Of a stretch of 64,000 nt of DNA, positions 62,356-64,000 are shown piece by piece (the first letter of the stretch is position 1; each line of letters starts with the position of its first letter). The DNA lies in NCBI RefSeq assembly GCF_019236475.1, contig NZ_JAFAIX010000004.1, forward strand, positions 248,001-312,000. Reading direction: 5' to 3'. The stretch is from Chitinophaga sp. (GTDB lineage: Bacteria > Bacteroidota > Bacteroidia > Chitinophagales > Chitinophagaceae). The position numbers were made by a program, and so were the translations under genes. The notes under the pieces were generated by a model. That model worked only from the letters and a program-made list of their open reading frames with translations, was not told the origin of the DNA and made no database searches.

Positions 62356-64000
62356 ATGAAATATATTCAACTAAAATCCTTTTTCTTGCTTACGTTGTTA
62401 ACAGCTTCTGTAGGCTGTAAGAAAAAACTGGACGACTTATATCAAAATCCTGACGGCTATTCAAAAGAAATGGCGGATAAATCTGGTGTAAGCGTTATTG
62501 CCGGCTTCTTCACTTCTCAGTTGACCCAGGGTTTCTTCTTAAGTGGTGATTATGGTTCTGTTTACCACCAGGTAAGAAGTGGAGACAGGATTATGGCCAA
62601 TGCCGTTCAGATTTATAACGTAACTACGGAAGGAAGTTCTTATACACTTGCAGATGTGGAGCATGACTGGGGTACCGGCGGTTTTAACGAATCTGTTTTT
62701 AATTTTGTTAATACCCAATGGATCACACCTATACTTTGGGCCCAACGTGAATACAACAACACACCACAAGCGAAACGTACCAATTTGGATAGCTTGTATA
62801 TAACGTTGATGCATGTATTAAAAGGCTATGCATACCAAAGAGCCACTGACATGTATGATAAAATTCCGTACATCGAAACAGGTTCTGCTGGCGGTCTGGA
62901 TGGCGTTAAAGCAAAATACCTGGGTCAAGCAGACATCTATCCGAAAATAATCAATGATTTTAAAGCTGCCGAAGCAGTGATAACAAACTTGACCCTTTCT
63001 GCTACAGAACAGGCGTCATTTAACAAACAGGATATCCTTTTCGGTGGAAATATGCTGCAATGGCGTAAGTATATTAATTCATTAAGGTTACGTTGTGCCA
63101 TGAACGTGAGCGAAATGATGCCTGATCTTACACGCCAGGTGTTGACTGATTTGCAAGGCAAACCTTTAATGTCTAACTATAACGATGTGGCTGGAGTAGC
63201 CGATATCGCTGTTGTTGCGCTTAATCGTATTTGTAACGAATTAGGTATTACGCGTGCATACAGGGAAAGGGCAGATGATTGCCGTGCAGGAAAAAAATTC
63301 TTGCAAGACGTGATGTACTGTCAACCAACGCTGGGCAGTAAAGTGGTAAACGGACAAACGTTATACTATTTTAGTGGCGATAATTCCGCAACAGGCTTAT
63401 TGAATGGTACTGTTGATCCGCGCGTTTCTTATATGTTCGCTCCTGACTGGAGTGGCAGATACCTCGGTGTTGACACCAAGTGGGATGGCAATACAGATCC
63501 AAATAGTTATCTGAATAAAATTTTGCGTGGCCTCTACATCAATGATCCTATCCTGACTGATATTTCAAAAACAACCTTTTACTATGGTGTAAATAATAGC
63601 CAGTCAATTGTTTTGGATGATGCGTCAAAAGCAAATTTGTCTAAACGCGAGTCATTCTTGTTAAATACACTTCGCAACAGAGTGGCGAACTACGATGATA
63701 ATGGCTGGAACGTAGGTACTGAAAACAACCTGGTTGCAGAGTACAATATCCGTCCGCAATTCAACTTTGCACTAAAATATCCAACCCTTCATGCGGTTGA
63801 AACGGAGCTTTCTTTGGCGGAAGCAGCCGTAAGAGGTTTTGGTCAATTGAATGGTTCTGCCCGCGATCACTACAAGAATGCGATCATTTTATCCTGCAAA
63901 TATTGGTATGATCTGAATAGCTCAAATCCATATTCCAAGACAACTACCCCGGCGATGCCTACTACCATGGATGATTCTAGAATCAACGCCAGACCTCCAA
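62356..64000 (+). CDS. SusD/RagB family lipoprotein, 3'-truncated
   Basis: The frame is open to the window edge, giving the first 548 residues. The lipobox is TASVGC (Cys at about 22). The N-terminal TPR-like helices (LKGYAYQRATDMYDKIPYIE) and the SusD-like_2 pattern with IINDFKAAEAVITNLTL and RAGKKF follow, and LKYPTLHAVETELSLAEAAV is the typical late helix. It would cap the SusC barrel and bind the substrate at the cell surface. It is co-transcribed with SusC (11-bp gap). The missing C-terminus should be short, as such proteins have about 530-600 residues. Confidence 0.93.
   Translation, partial: MKYIQLKSFFLLTLLTASVGCKKKLDDLYQNPDGYSKEMADKSGVSVIAGFFTSQLTQGFFLSGDYGSVYHQVRSGDRIMANAVQIYNVTTEGSSYTLADVEHDWGTGGFNESVFNFVNTQWITPILWAQREYNNTPQAKRTNLDSLYITLMHVLKGYAYQRATDMYDKIPYIETGSAGGLDGVKAKYLGQADIYPKIINDFKAAEAVITNLTLSATEQASFNKQDILFGGNMLQWRKYINSLRLRCAMNVSEMMPDLTRQVLTDLQGKPLMSNYNDVAGVADIAVVALNRICNELGITRAYRERADDCRAGKKFLQDVMYCQPTLGSKVVNGQTLYYFSGDNSATGLLNGTVDPRVSYMFAPDWSGRYLGVDTKWDGNTDPNSYLNKILRGLYINDPILTDISKTTFYYGVNNSQSIVLDDASKANLSKRESFLLNTLRNRVANYDDNGWNVGTENNLVAEYNIRPQFNFALKYPTLHAVETELSLAEAAVRGFGQLNGSARDHYKNAIILSCKYWYDLNSSNPYSKTTTPAMPTTMDDSRINARPP

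Noticed and set aside
1..64000. CRISPR array, insertion sequence or prophage
   Set aside because: No regularly spaced repeats, no transposase or integrase motifs and no phage structural genes were found on either strand.

Overview
The window looks like chromosomal DNA of a glycan-degrading Bacteroidota, most like Chitinophaga or a relative (inferred from gene families only). The evidence is SusC/SusD proteins, FecI/FecR/TonB-receptor modules, Y_Y_Y propeller regulators, many Cys-lipoproteins, AT-rich start regions with few Shine-Dalgarno sites, and promoters of the Bacteroidota type (TTTG / TAnnTTTG).

Layout. 1-2.3 kb: the end of a DUF4998 gene, an AraC regulator and a DUF5655 gene. 2.4-10.9 kb: a seven-gene efflux operon (HlyD adaptor, TolC, MacB-type ATPase, two FtsX permeases) that carries its own sigma54 response regulator and histidine kinase. 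10.9-17.0 kb: a membrane-anchored Y_Y_Y/HTH regulator divergent from secreted GH5-CBM6 and GH16-fascin enzymes, probably a beta-glucan locus. 17.1-22.2 kb: housekeeping genes (glycine-zipper lipoprotein, lone ABC ATPase, M1 peptidase, CDGSH protein, DinB). 22.2-25.4 kb: a tRNA-Lys cassette, a frameshifted DUF1016 nuclease gene, a small conserved gene and Hsp20. 25.5-28.3 kb: a NEW3 protein with an ABC-2 exporter. 28.3-39.0 kb: an L-arabinose/plant-glycan region with an AraC regulator and zinc dehydrogenase, GH51 arabinofuranosidase-araB-araD-araA, a Nudix-type AraR-like regulator and a GH29 fucosidase. 39.2-51.7 kb: a TlpA-like thioredoxin, then ECF sigma/FecR/TonB receptor/three lipoproteins, then a porin. 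52-56.8 kb: second tRNA-Lys cassette, MBL-fold hydrolase with divergent AraC regulator, Kup potassium transporter, third tRNA-Lys. 57-64 kb: a small membrane protein, a long AT-rich gap, and a SusC/SusD pair cut by the right edge.

How it works together. The arabinose genes form a pathway: GH51 releases L-arabinose, and AraA, AraB and AraD convert it through ribulose and ribulose-5-phosphate to xylulose-5-phosphate. A 19-bp inverted repeat lies before the GH51-ara operon and again before the fucosidase, so one regulator, plausibly the adjacent catalytically degenerate Nudix protein, may control both. The most unusual structure is a set of three identical tRNA-Lys(UUU) genes in cassettes that share promoter, a leader with two small hairpins, and (copies 1 and 2) the 3' flank; copies 1 and 2 are direct repeats of about 360 bp that bracket 29.6 kb. 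I see no IS element, integrase, prophage or CRISPR array, and no clear case of a wholly new defence or metabolic system.
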